A stretch of DNA of 64,000 bases, from the NCBI GenBank assembly GCA_024704765.1, contig JAKMXF010000336.1:62001-126000 (forward strand). Reading direction: 5' to 3'. Below the pieces are notes generated by a model, which worked only from the letters and a program-made list of their open reading frames with translations, did not search any database and was not told where the DNA came from. This DNA is from Oopsacas minuta (Eukaryota; Porifera; Hexactinellida; Lyssacinosida; Leucopsacidae). The translations under genes were made by a program, and so were the position numbers. Below are positions 34,027 to 43,612 of the stretch, piece by piece; the stretch's first letter is position 1; each line of letters begins with the position of its first letter.

Positions 34027-34217
34027 TGCTACAGTTTTAAGAAATAAATAAGTAAATGCATTAATTCTGTTAAACGCAAAATCGAAATATGGGAAACGAG
34101 AGAATGGGCAAATCTAAACGATTAATTCCCATTTGCAATGTTCTGTTAATGCAATTGGGCAAGGGGGTAAAATATAATTAATAATTATACTAAAACATAC
34201 ATTCGTAAAATAAACAA
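34027..34217. other. Short intergenic spacer
   Basis: It lies between the start of the CFAP97-like gene and the 3' end of the RmlC-RmlD-like gene. No motif recognised. Confidence 0.4.
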
Positions 34218-35478
34218 TCAAAGCTTAGATTTAGTCGGATTAACAATGTCATCAAGAGAATCTGGAAAATTAATCATCCAGTCCTCCAGAGCATCCTGTA
34301 TCCCTCTGAACTTAAACTCAGGCAAAATGTTACCAATGCGGTTATTCGCTAAACTCGAGTTGAGAGGTCGTTTCGCAACAAGCGCAAGAAAAGAGTCCAC
34401 TTTCTCAATCAAGGTGTTTTCCAAGTTGAAGTTATTCGCTATCTTTAATGCCCAATCATACTTGCTAACTGATTCAGGTCCAGCTAAATGCATTACACCA
34501 CAACAGTCATGTACTAACAACTGAATAATACACTCTGCAAGGTCTACTGTGTACGTGGGTGTACTTACTACATGACTGAATGCTGGAAATTTCAGATTAT
34601 CCTTCAACTTTCTTACAACTTGACATGGAAAATTCTTGCTTAACTTATCAGGTCCGAATAGTGAGCTTGTTCTCACCACAAGATTATCTTTGCTTATGGA
34701 TAACACAAATTGCTCTCCTCTGTGCTTAGTTTGTCCATACACATTCAATTGAGAAATGGTATCCTCTTCCATGTATTTATCTCCATAGATAGGAAGCACA
34801 CCGCCAAACACGTAATCTGTTGAAATGTATATGGTTTTTGCGCCAATCTTTTTCGCTTCTAAGGATAACGAAAATACAGCATTATAGTTTATGTCATAAG
34901 CTTTATTCTGCGACTTTTCACAGCAGTCTACCATGTCATGGCTGCACAAATTATCACTATATTCCGGTGACATAGTTGCAGTAGGAATGGTAAGTAAAGG
35001 TATTCTCAGTAGAAGAAGAATTCAGATCCATTTTAACACAATGAGTATCAACTTTGTTATTACAATATGTTCCGTATACAACGTACTGCGATTGGTAATA
35101 TTTCTGTAATTTATAAGTTAAAATACTTCCCAACTGGCCTGAAGCTCCTATAAACAAGATGCGAGTTCTATGAGGAGATAATCCTTTGGGAAGATTGTCA
35201 GGTATCAATAATGCAGTATCTCTATCCTTAGGAGAAATCTCAAGTTTAGCTATATCAAGATGCCAGTGTACATTAACGAACGGATCATCAAATCTACAAT
35301 TGTCTTCAAGTGCTGGATTAAATGGCTGGCTCTGGCCGTAAACGACTAGAGTATCATTCTCTAGAGATAGAAGTGCATGTCCACAGTCTGCAGGTATATA
35401 CAATTGTTTGTGATTAATAAGGGTATACAATAAGTTACAATCCACTCTATGTATTTCCGTGTAAATTAAAGAGTCATT
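34218..35478 (-). pseudogene. RmlC-RmlD fusion (dTDP-sugar 3,5-epimerase / 4-reductase), 5'-truncated with two frameshifts
   Basis: From about 35478 the frame encodes the C-terminal half of an RmlC cupin: KQLYIPADCGHALLSLEND, then FNPALEDNCRFDDPFVNVHW and ISPKDRD. It continues straight into an RmlD-type reductase: RILFIGASGQLG (Rossmann GxxGxxG), NIVIICAAMT, MVDCCEKS, ISTDYVFGG and YGQTK (the YxxxK catalytic pair), ending at 34218. In rhamnose synthesis RmlC epimerises and RmlD reduces the dTDP-4-keto sugar. Two one-base losses shift the frame, near 35010 and near 34935. The N-terminal half of RmlC is not visible; upstream lies A-rich low-complexity DNA and a hAT end. Animal MAT2B is an RmlD relative, but the fused RmlC part argues against MAT2B. 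Confidence 0.75.
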
Positions 35479-35591
35479 AGAATCCAGAGTAAAAAAAGGG
35501 AAAAAAGGGAAAAAAGGACAAATTGAAAAAAAAGGACAGGTTGTCCAAAAACAGAACTGTCCTTTGTAAAAAAGGACGTCTGGTCACCCTG
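35479..35591. mobile_element. hAT-like MITE end (CAGGGTGACCAGACG) with A-rich body
   Basis: The right border, reverse complemented, starts CAGGGTGACCAGACGTCC, the typical end of a widespread hAT-type MITE. The body has 'aaaaaggac' repeats pairing with 'gtccttt'. The left end is not clear. It sits where the first half of the RmlC domain should be. Confidence 0.55.
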
Positions 35592-35811
35592 CTCTTTCTT
35601 CAATATCCAGGTCCACCGTATATAGAAAATATCTAGGAGTCATGATTATTATATTGGATTGCCTATAGACAAAATCATGCCACTCTTATGGAAAAACTGA
35701 AAATGAAATATCTCAAAAGTTTCAATGGCCCCCTATGGACTGGGTGGCCCCCATTGTAGTCAATAATTTCGTGCGGCCCCACTTTGAGAACCCCTGTTTT
35801 ACACAATGTGA
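35592..35811. mobile_element. Second hAT-like end (CAGGGGTTCTCAAAG)
   Basis: The segment ends at 35796 with 'actttgagaacccctg', the inverse of CAGGGGTTCTCAAAGTG, a common hAT terminal sequence. A matching left end was not found within this interval, so this is a remnant. Confidence 0.45.
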
Positions 35812-36740
35812 TTATTGTGAAATTCTTGAATTTCTTTAAACAATATCAACAACTCGCAGAGTCATGTAATTCAAATTGTTAATTGGTAAAGGGTGTTTAG
35901 GGGTAGTACAGTCTGTAGTAGCGTTTCGAGACTGTGTATTTGGGGGTGCGAATTAATATGGATTGACATTGAAATTTATTAATTGCAGTCTCGTTGGATT
36001 GATTCGCCCAAACTCATCTATCACTTCATTGATGTCTACATCAATATCTCTATGCAGGTGAAGAAGAGAAAGTCCAGTCAATCGTTACAAATAACCAAAC
36101 AGAAAGACAGATGGATAAATAATCATTGAGATTTCAGAATATAGATTGTTGTTTGTCTGTTTATTTGTCTGTTTTTTTATCCGTTGTCAAGGAAAGGATT
36201 TATAATATGCAATTTTGAAATTGTAGCATATTTTTCGTGTGTACAAAGGTAGTAATAAGAATTCAACAAAACTTCACTAAATATATCGAACATGCGGAAT
36301 CCGATTTTCACACTTTTGGATTCATCACATGTAAATGTATGTTGTTTTTATATACATATTTCAAAACTGGGGTCAAATGATACATTCAACGACTAAAGTG
36401 GTATACTCGAGTATGCTGAGTCTGAATATTGTAAACAACATCCATATTCGTAAATATGAATCGTTATTTGCCTATTTGTTTGTCCGTTGAATACCTCGAG
36501 GCGCCATAGGCCGAGTTCATCGCGAATCGACGAGCCAAAGGTTCGAATAAAGTCAAATTTACATTAGAAATTATAGGGTCCTGGAACGAATATTTAGACT
36601 AGGGCATTAGGGTCCTGGGATAAAATTTTGGCCTGGGACCTCTGGAACCTTGGGATCCCAGAAATATTGCTAGGACACTAGGATCTTGGGATTTGCTATC
36701 AAGACCCTAGGGTCCTGAGAAAACTTCTCTAAATACGAGA
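35812..36740 (+). repeat. Segmental duplication shared with 55.25-56.2 kb
   Basis: Aligns over about 0.9 kb with 55245-56200, the region upstream of NHL copy 10, including the 'gaagaagagaaagtccagtcaatcg' stretch, the satellite-like 'gtaaatgtatgttgttttt', 'gttcatcgcgaa' and the 'gggtcctgg' degenerate repeats. It contains no supported gene. So copies 5 and 10 arose with their upstream DNA. Confidence 0.7.
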
Positions 36741-36754
36741 ATGTCAGAGAATAG

Positions 36755-36923
36755 CAGAATATACTGTATTCTAGTTAAATTCATATAATTATATAAATTT
36801 GATATCTCTCTGTATAGGTCTCTGTATTGATTTGTATTTGTAGTTAGAGCTCATTACTTATAGTCAAATAGATAAGTTATATTATTTGAATTGTTTCATT
36901 ATTCTAGTTACAGAACTGAACTA
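36755..36923 (+). promoter_or_regulatory. Conserved 5' flank of NHL copy 5
   Basis: Complete conserved block; 'gtatttgtagtt' replaces 'gtatttatagtt', losing the TATTTATAG-like word. Regulatory function inferred. Confidence 0.5.
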
Positions 36924-37775
36924 ATGGCTACAGCTAATACTTTAGAGAGAATATTCTCTGTAGACTATAAGAGCAAGATACAACCTATAGTCAGTGGATG
37001 TAAACTGGGAAAGGGGTTAGAAAATCTCCGCGGACCTAGAGGAGTAACTATTGATAATTCTACTGCAGATATCTATATAGCAGATCACGAGAATAATTGT
37101 GTGAAAGTATTCGATTGTAATGGTAAGATTATGTTTAAATTTGGAGATGAGGAAGGAGAAGGGAAGATTAATGGTCCAATGGGGTTAGCAATATCTAGGG
37201 ATATAATTCTAATTACACAAAGAAATGACTGTATTCTGAATTATCAAGTGAATGGGAAGTTCATTTCTAGAATAGGGAAACTGGGGAGAGGAGATTTGGA
37301 ATTTGATTATCCTTGTGGTCTGACATTTGATGGATCTAACAGTGAGGTATACATATGTGATTGTAATAATCATCGTATTCAGATACTGTCCAAGGAACTT
37401 ACCTACAAGACACAGTTTGGACAAGATAACCTCTATTCTCCGGTTGATGTTAAGCTTACAAAAGAATTCATTTATATCCTTAATCAATCTAATCCTTGTC
37501 TTCATCTGTACAACTATAATCTTATTCTACATAAGAGTTGTTTTTCTGGAGGAAGTGGATTAGAGCTGATGAATCCATCTTTCTTCTATATTGACAATTC
37601 TAGCAATATTGTTATTACAGATTATTATTCTTGCTTTATTTATATTTTCGACTCTCAATTTGATTTAATACACAAGATATCTATGGCTTATCCTTCCGGT
37701 ATTACAATAGATAACAGAGGAAGAGTTATTGTAGTTTCTGCAGGAGGTAAACGACCTCCTTTAAATATATTTTGA
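36924..37775 (+). CDS. NHL-repeat propeller protein, short form (copy 5)
   Basis: About 283 residues. Variable sites: ENLRGPRG, DHENNC, INGPMG, TQRNDC, FDYPCG, CDCNNHR, NLYSPVD, LNQSNPC, ELMNPSFF, TDYYSCF. Within otherwise identical sequence the codons for the first of these changed from 'cttgatggtcca' (copy 3) to 'ctccgcggacct', which alters both residues. YSPVD and CNNHR are shared with copy 10, in line with their shared upstream duplication. Stop TGA as in the consensus. The 3' flank is shortened and has no eIF3a exon. Confidence 0.85.
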   Translation: MATANTLERIFSVDYKSKIQPIVSGCKLGKGLENLRGPRGVTIDNSTADIYIADHENNCVKVFDCNGKIMFKFGDEEGEGKINGPMGLAISRDIILITQRNDCILNYQVNGKFISRIGKLGRGDLEFDYPCGLTFDGSNSEVYICDCNNHRIQILSKELTYKTQFGQDNLYSPVDVKLTKEFIYILNQSNPCLHLYNYNLILHKSCFSGGSGLELMNPSFFYIDNSSNIVITDYYSCFIYIFDSQFDLIHKISMAYPSGITIDNRGRVIVVSAGGKRPPLNIF

Positions 37776-38298
37776 TAATTTTCTATTTTACAGTTTACTT
37801 AAACCCGTTTATGTTTCCTTTCTAGAATAACTCATTTGTTACACTTCATTAAAGCTAAGCTATTTCTTATAAAACTTGGTGAAAAGTTGGCTCCCGCGCC
37901 CATATTATGTATACAGCGGTTGCCATCAATTTATCTCAAGTTTGACTGTTCTAATGTACTATATTCGTAATATTCTCATGAGTTTTATCTCAAACGCACG
38001 ACTGAAGATGCTTTAAGGATTAACAATGTAATATTCATCTAATATTCCCGTATTTATCACAATGTAATACTTATCTTATTGTGAACTTAGTACAAGTTTA
38101 GCAGCCCAGGATATACCCAATAATTTTCACAAACCCATTTTTATCCTAGGTTGAAAGTCTGAGAGGATTAGTACTGATGTTCGAGATGACCACCATAATG
38201 ATTTTCCATGTTTCATTCTTAGAGCAAAATTTATGAAACAACTAATACATTCTTCAGAACAATATCTCCATTAATGACTTCCACGTATTCTGATGTAC
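37776..38298. other. Decayed NHL-unit 3' flank, no gene
   Basis: Recognisable pieces of the common flank ('aagctaagctatttcttataaaa', 'ttgccatcaattta') are present up to about 37990, without the eIF3a exon. The rest is unassigned. Confidence 0.5.
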
Positions 38299-38300
38299 TA

Positions 38301-39605
38301 CGAGGGTCAGTCCAAAAGTTTTGTCGTACAAAGGTTCTATTTTGTCTTCATTCAAATAAATACAACACTATATACTTAGATATCTATAATGACTCTACTA
38401 TTAATTTGAGCTATATTCAACACTCATTTTCTGAGTAGCGCTATTTTATCCATAAGCCTTATACAGATTTATTATTCCTGAATGGAACTGGAAATAAGGT
38501 ATTTTAGAGTCATGATCTTTTATGACTTTATGTGTAAGATATCAGTGGAGCAGAGTCATGATAACTTGGTGAAAGCTTTCCAAGATCCAGTTCCATCTAA
38601 GCGTACAGTGGAGCGTTGGTATCTAGATTTTAGGAGGGAGAGAATGTCACTACAAGATGAGGCTAGGTCTGGGCGACTTTCAACCGCCGTCACTCCAGAG
38701 ACTATTGCTGCTGCCGAGACATTAATCAGAGAGGATAGCCGCATTAACTATGAGCAGTTTGCTGAGACCCTAAAGATCGGGAAAGCCGCCATCAATACTA
38801 TTCTACATGATTATCTTGGTGTCAGAAGGCTTTGTGGGGGCCGATGGATCCCTCATAATCTCTCTGAAATGCAATTTGAGCAAGGGTAGAATGGTGCAAG
38901 TTTATGCTCAAGAAATTTAAAGGTGGAGAGTCTAAACGACTTTACGACATACTAACATGTGATGAGACATGGATTTATCAGTACGATCCGGAAACAAAGC
39001 GGCAATCTTTAATCTGGGTATTTCCTGGCGAAGATCCCCCTGTTAAAGTTCGCCGGGCTCGCAGCGTTGGGAAGAAGATGGTGACTGCTTTTTTCTGTAA
39101 GACTGGCCCCAGTATCAATAATTCCTCTCGAGGATTATCGTATAGTCAATGCTGATTGGTACATTAACAATTGCCTACCCAAGGCTTCCGAAGCTGGAGT
39201 TCTCGTCGCCCTAAGACCGGTATCAGACGACTTCTCCTTCACCACGATAATGCATCTGCACACACAGCAGCCAAAACATTGGACTTCCTGGATGAAAATT
39301 CGGTCCAGTTGGTATCGCATTGACCTTATAGTCCAGATTTAGCTCCATGCGACCCTTTCTTGTTCCCAACAATCAAGGAAACATCCGTGGAATAGGGTTG
39401 AGAGTCCTGAAGAGGCTCGTCTGGCATTTGAAGAGGCCATTTGGAGCCTGCCAGAGGAAAAATGGCATAATTGTTTCGACAGTTAGTTTCATCGTATGCC
39501 ACTTTGCATAGATTGTTGTGGTCGTTACTTTGAGAAACTGTGAAAGTTTGATTACATTTGTTATTATATTTTTTGTGTACGACAAAACTTTTGGGCTGAC
39601 CCTCG
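38301..39605 (+). mobile_element. Mariner element, full length, inactive
   Basis: 1305 bp with inverted ends CGAGGGTCAGTCCAAAAGTT and (right, reversed) CGAGGGTCAGCCCAAAAGTT. It is flanked by TA at 38299-38300 and 39606-39607, the mariner target duplication. The transposase gene inside is broken, so it can move only with help from another copy. It was inserted beside a hAT transposase remnant. Confidence 0.93.
38482..39540 (+). pseudogene. Mariner transposase, D34D type, broken
   Basis: The first frame (38482-38889) holds the helix-turn-helix region (SKRTVERWYLDFR) and the signature RWIPHNLSE. The next frame (38904-39155) contains CDETWIYQYDPE with the first catalytic Asp. In further frames come HHDNASAHTA and YSPDLAPCD, with 34 residues between the second and third Asp, the D,D34D spacing of mariners. 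A stop codon sits between these last two motifs, and at least three frame breaks occur. The protein binds and cuts its own ends in active relatives; this copy cannot. Confidence 0.9.
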
Positions 39606-39615
39606 TACCATATCA

Positions 39616-39951
39616 AATATTTCTAAACTAATAGTTTATTTAAAGTGCGAAACTTCGAAGCTAGAAAGTTCGCAATTCATGTTTTTGGAACTCATTGAAC
39701 TGGTAAAGCAGGATGCCTCAACTATCCTGGGTATTCTACCGAGTTGTACGGAGAGTTACGGAGTTAATAATATAGATTATCTTAGTCAACATTTATTCGG
39801 ATTTGCTTCTGATGGTACGAGCGTTATACTTGGCAGAAATAGAGGTGTAGGAACACAGTTTGCCATAAAATATCCATTATTAAGCATCGTATATTATACA
39901 TTTAGAAAAGAATACTATAAGTCTGTAATCATAAACAATATTGGCAAATGA
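39616..39951 (+). pseudogene. hAT transposase fragment (KIAA1586/ZBED-like)
   Basis: A continuous frame reads ISKLIVYLKCETSKLESSQF, MFLELIELVKQDASTILGIL, NIDYLSQHLFGFASDGTSVI, then GRNRGVGTQF. This is the catalytic-core segment of hAT transposases, with the family hallmark GFASDG(T/A)SV containing the second conserved Asp. It is 77 percent or more alike by eye to the minus-strand copy at 63092-63330. After 'FAIKYPLLSIVYYTF' homology ends. N-terminus and C-terminus are missing. Confidence 0.75.
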
Positions 39952-39954
39952 ATA

Positions 39955-40445
39955 AAAATATTTTTGTTTTTATGAATATAAAGTAAACAAATTAGCCAAA
40001 TTTCAAAATATACGTATAGGCTTGCTCTAAACGGCTAGATGGGGGTAACACAGTACGCTGAACAAGAATTTCGCATTTTCAAGTTTCTCATATGTAAATT
40101 TATTGTTGTTTTATAAATATAAAGTAAACAAAGTAGCCAAATTGAGGTAGAATTACACTTTCAACGACTCTACTGGGGTAATCAAGTATGTTAAGTCCGG
40201 ATATGGTATTGTAAACAACATTTATATTATTTAATCTCAATTGTTGTTTCTCATTGAAATGTAAATATACTGTTGTTTTTATGAATAGGATTGCTCTAAA
40301 TGGCTATCCAGGGGTAATTTAGTATGCTTAATAAGAATTTCTCATATGTAAATTTATTGTTGGTTTATGAATATTAAGGAAACAAATTCGTAAAATCTCA
40401 AAATTTTATCTACATATTTGCTCTCAACGGCTACAAGGGGGGTTG
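39955..40445. repeat. Degenerate tandem repeat (same family as 16375-16872, opposite orientation)
   Basis: Three to four imperfect units, each with 'gtaaatttattgttgtttt', 'aaagtaaacaaa..agcca' and 'gctctaaacggct...gggggtaa'. Units drift in length. No coding content. Confidence 0.65.
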
Positions 40446-41320
40446 ATCTTACAAAATAATCCAATAATATATGTGCCATATACGTATATTTGTGATTTCC
40501 ATTGTTCTAAATATATCTATATTAGAATACTCAAAGGGGCCGTCAATTTGGAGAATAATAGACACCTCAAGGTGGTGCAATGCGACGAGTTCATCGCGAA
40601 GCGAATAGCCAAAGGCTCGTCTAATGAAAAGCAGCGCGATTGCGCTCAACATTTGAAGACCGTTAAGCTGTGTGTATGATAGGCAATTCAAATATTCTCA
40701 ATTAAATATAATTAGTAAATTTTGACTCGTATTAATGCATTAGTGATAGTTAATAATTGATACTAGCTATATGATCAAACTTATCTCAGGTCGAAATAAC
40801 ATTATCTGATTTAAAACAGAAATATGCGGTAAAACACGTACCATTTTCAAACTTTGTTATTAAAAAACTAGTACTACTTCAATTCCTAAGTTTACCGCTC
40901 CGCTGGTAATTTATCCATGTTTTCATACAAAATATACAAATTTTGTAATGATGAACTTCATCGCTCATTACTCACTCAGATGCAGAGGCTCTCGCGAAAC
41001 TTGACACCACTGCTGACAAAATTCGATTTAGAATAGTTGCTTCATGGTCAGGGTTAGGAGATCACGAAAAGACCTGTGAAATACTACAAAATATCATAAC
41101 AAATAATTCTGAATCTCTTCCAGACTTCACTAAAGTATTGAACAGAACCATACAATTAATACAAATAATGATATTACTCGGGGCTATAGGAAATCGGGTA
41201 TTTACTACAAATTGGTTATACTGATTTGATAAGAATTTTAACGATTATTGGTTATAATAGGATACTAGCGCGCTTCGCTTGCTAGGACGGATGTATTACT
41301 TGTGTAAATCATTAACCATC
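40446..41320. repeat. Dispersed repeat related to 23.8-24.2 kb, with a TPR-SET piece inserted
   Basis: 40590-40850 and 41130-41310 match 23790-24220, ending in the same hairpin 'tagcgcgcttcgcttgcta'. Between them, at about 40855-41130, lies DNA not present at 24.0 kb, which contains a piece of the TPR-SET gene. Confidence 0.6.
40979..41126 (+). pseudogene. TPR-SET gene fragment with intact Trp codon
   Basis: About 49 codons of the TPR region (LDTTADKIRFRIVASWSGLG, then DHEKTCEILQNIITNN). The Trp codon TGG (41045-41047) is TGA in the copies at 15.9 and 52.3 kb. Only this small piece is present; it is a pseudogene fragment that preserves the older base. Confidence 0.65.
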
Positions 41321-41543
41321 AATATTACAATTATTCGAGGCTGAATACACCAAAATATATTTGGTTAGTTTCTATAAGAAATCTAAGCCAAACCAATTTG
41401 TTTATGTCTCCACTGAATTTATTGTGGAATTACAATAGACATTCTATTATATTCAAATGAATTCAGTTATTGAATTAGTAAACTTTCTATATTTAAATAG
41501 AGTATTTACTAAATCTATTATATTCAGTTACAGAACTAATCTA
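41321..41543 (+). promoter_or_regulatory. 5' flank of the long NHL gene, unlike the other copies
   Basis: Apart from the last 25 bases ('attcagttacagaact...ctaatgg') this flank does not match the conserved block of the short copies. An in-frame ATG at 41457 would add 29 residues, but the conserved start is 41544. 'tatattcag|ttacag' again looks like a splice acceptor. The gene may be regulated differently. Confidence 0.45.
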
Positions 41544-42785
41544 ATGGCTACAGGGAATCTATCGGAGAGATATGATGGATATGATAACTTTGTGTTAGAA
41601 TTGAGTCGAGTGAGAGAGAAGATTAAATGTAAATTCACAGAATTATCTGATTGCTTGAAAGAAAGAGAACATGAATTATATTGTGAGTTAGATAAGATTC
41701 TAGCTTCTTATCATTCTTATAGAAAGGAAGTTGAAGAGGCGAATAAGAAGAAAGAAGCACTTGAGAAACACAAAGAATTTCTTGAAAATGAATTACTAGA
41801 TTCTTCTGTTAGGGAAATACATGAACCTTTTCTTAGACAAGTTGTTCAAAAGCTAAATTCTATTGAGACTCCTATTGAACCAAAAAGTGTGCATTTTGAA
41901 TGTGATGTTGGTAAACTGTTTGATGAAGTTAAGAAACTAGGCAAATTGGTGGAGAGAATATTCTCTGTAGATTATAAGAATAAGATACAACCTATAGTCA
42001 GTGTTTGTGAATGGGGTTATGGACTAGAAAATCTTAATGGGCCTCAAGGAGTGACAATTGATAATACTACAGGAAATATCTATGTTGCAGATTGTTTGAA
42101 TAATTGTGTGAAAGTACTCGATAATAATGGCAAGATTTTGTCGAAATTTGGAGATGAGAAAGGAGAAGGAAAGATGTATCGTCCAATGGGGTTAGCTATA
42201 TGTAGAGATAGAATCCTAATTACACATCAAAGCTGCATTCTCAATTATCAAGTTAATGGGAAGTTTATTTGTAGAATTGGGAAACCTGGGAAAGGAGATT
42301 TGGAATTTGATTATCCTCGTGGTCTGACATTTGATGAATCTAACGGAGAGGTATACATATGTGATTCTGATAATAATCGAATTCAGATACTGTCCCAGGA
42401 GCTTACTTACAAGACACAGTTTGGACAAGATAACCTCGAATCTCCTCTTGATGTTAAACTTACAAAAGAATTCATTTATATTCTTGATCGATCTAATCCT
42501 TGTCTTCATCTGTACGGCTATAATCTTATTCTAAATAAAAGTTTGATTTCCAGAGGAGATGGATTACAGCTGAATATTCCCAGGTCCTTCTATATTGACA
42601 ATTCTAACAATATTCTTATTACAAATCATTCTGTTGTCACTTCTGGCTCTATTTCTATATTCAACTCTCAATTTGATTTGATACACAAGATATATATAGC
42701 TTACCCTACCGGTATTACAGTAGCTAACAGAGGAAGAGTTATTGTAGTTTGTGCTAGAGGTGAACATCGTTTCAATATTTTTTGA
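41544..42785 (+). CDS. Coiled-coil + NHL propeller protein, long form (copy 6)
   Basis: About 413 residues from ATG 41544. Residues about 10-125 are highly charged and predicted by eye to form a coiled coil (RVREKIKCKFTELSDCLKER, EVEEANKKKEALEKHKEF), like the coiled coil between B-box and NHL domain in TRIM proteins; no RING or B-box is present. From LGKLVERIFSVDYKNKIQP onward it matches the short family: ENLNGPQG, DCLNNC, MYRPMG, THQSC, FDYPRG, QLNIPRSF, then TNHSVVTSGS. All short copies look like this gene with codons for about 125 residues removed in frame. The NIPR..TNHS..SGS block is shared with copy 11. Coiled coils normally make such proteins dimerise. Confidence 0.88.
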   Translation: MATGNLSERYDGYDNFVLELSRVREKIKCKFTELSDCLKEREHELYCELDKILASYHSYRKEVEEANKKKEALEKHKEFLENELLDSSVREIHEPFLRQVVQKLNSIETPIEPKSVHFECDVGKLFDEVKKLGKLVERIFSVDYKNKIQPIVSVCEWGYGLENLNGPQGVTIDNTTGNIYVADCLNNCVKVLDNNGKILSKFGDEKGEGKMYRPMGLAICRDRILITHQSCILNYQVNGKFICRIGKPGKGDLEFDYPRGLTFDESNGEVYICDSDNNRIQILSQELTYKTQFGQDNLESPLDVKLTKEFIYILDRSNPCLHLYGYNLILNKSLISRGDGLQLNIPRSFYIDNSNNILITNHSVVTSGSISIFNSQFDLIHKIYIAYPTGITVANRGRVIVVCARGEHRFNIF

Positions 42786-43238
42786 TAATTTTTCTATTTT
42801 ATTAGTGTTCAGACCTTTGTTTATGTTTCCTTTTGAATAACTTTTTTTTACATTTGAATAAACTATTCTTTCCATATTATGTATTGTTCTTTGTTGTATT
42901 TCACCTCTTATAGAGGATGCCTTCATGTTATAACGACACCATAAGCCCGCACTATCCCTCGGTTTCTAGTTTCCCGATTAACGTCAAATTGCTATTCTAA
43001 AAACTCGATACGATATTCCACATAATTCAGATATCATTAGTTCCTCTCCTTGAGGGAGATACACATTAGTGTTTGGCCAAAATATGAAATGAGATGTGAG
43101 CGCTCCTCATTAAAGCTAAGCTATTTCTTATAGAAAGTTGGCTCACGCGCCCCTTTTATGTATACAGAGGTTGCCATCAATTTAAGTCAAGTTTGACTAC
43201 TGTACTATACTCGTATTATTCTCTTGAGTTTAGTTCAG
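42786..43238 (+). repeat. 3' flank of the long NHL gene with the eIF3a promoter
   Basis: Same arrangement as at 1-406, with the TATA-like region 'ttcttatagaaagttggctc' carrying a G where others have A. It leads directly to an eIF3a exon-1 copy. Confidence 0.65.
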
Positions 43239-43612
43239 ATGTCTAAACCTGAATCTGCTATAAAGCGTGCAGATGAGTTAATTGAAGTAGAGAATTACGA
43301 CGATGCTATAGAAGTTATATTCGATGTTCTCAGGAATAAACGTCACAGAGATAAAGTGAATGAACAGAGTTTAGTGACAATCAAATTCTGTTAGCTTTGT
43401 GTTGATCACGGGAAGACTACCTCTGCTAAAGATGGTCTCTATCAATTCCGAATTATCTGTTCTCAGAATTTGAATTTATTCCATTCTGTAGTGGAGAAAT
43501 TTCTGAATTTTTCAAATGATAAACTAGCTCTGATGCATAGCTCAGCACAGACTAGATCTGCTCAGGAAAATCTCTAATGTTAGATCTGGTCGAAATTGTA
43601 CCGTTTATGATG
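43239..43612 (+). pseudogene. eIF3a exon-1 fragment
   Basis: Begins MSKPESAIKRADELIEVENY, lacking five codons (GFSGK) found in the other copies. The frame reads KRHRDKVNEQSLVTIKFC, then TAG in place of CAG, the same nonsense codon as in the minus-strand copy at 3650-4041. It ends at the splice-donor-like boundary. It lies 450 bp after the long NHL gene, the arrangement that may be ancestral. Confidence 0.78.

Noticed and set aside
34218-35478. MAT2B (methionine adenosyltransferase regulatory subunit)
   Set aside because: The reductase half is similar, but an RmlC-type cupin is fused upstream in the same frame, which MAT2B lacks.
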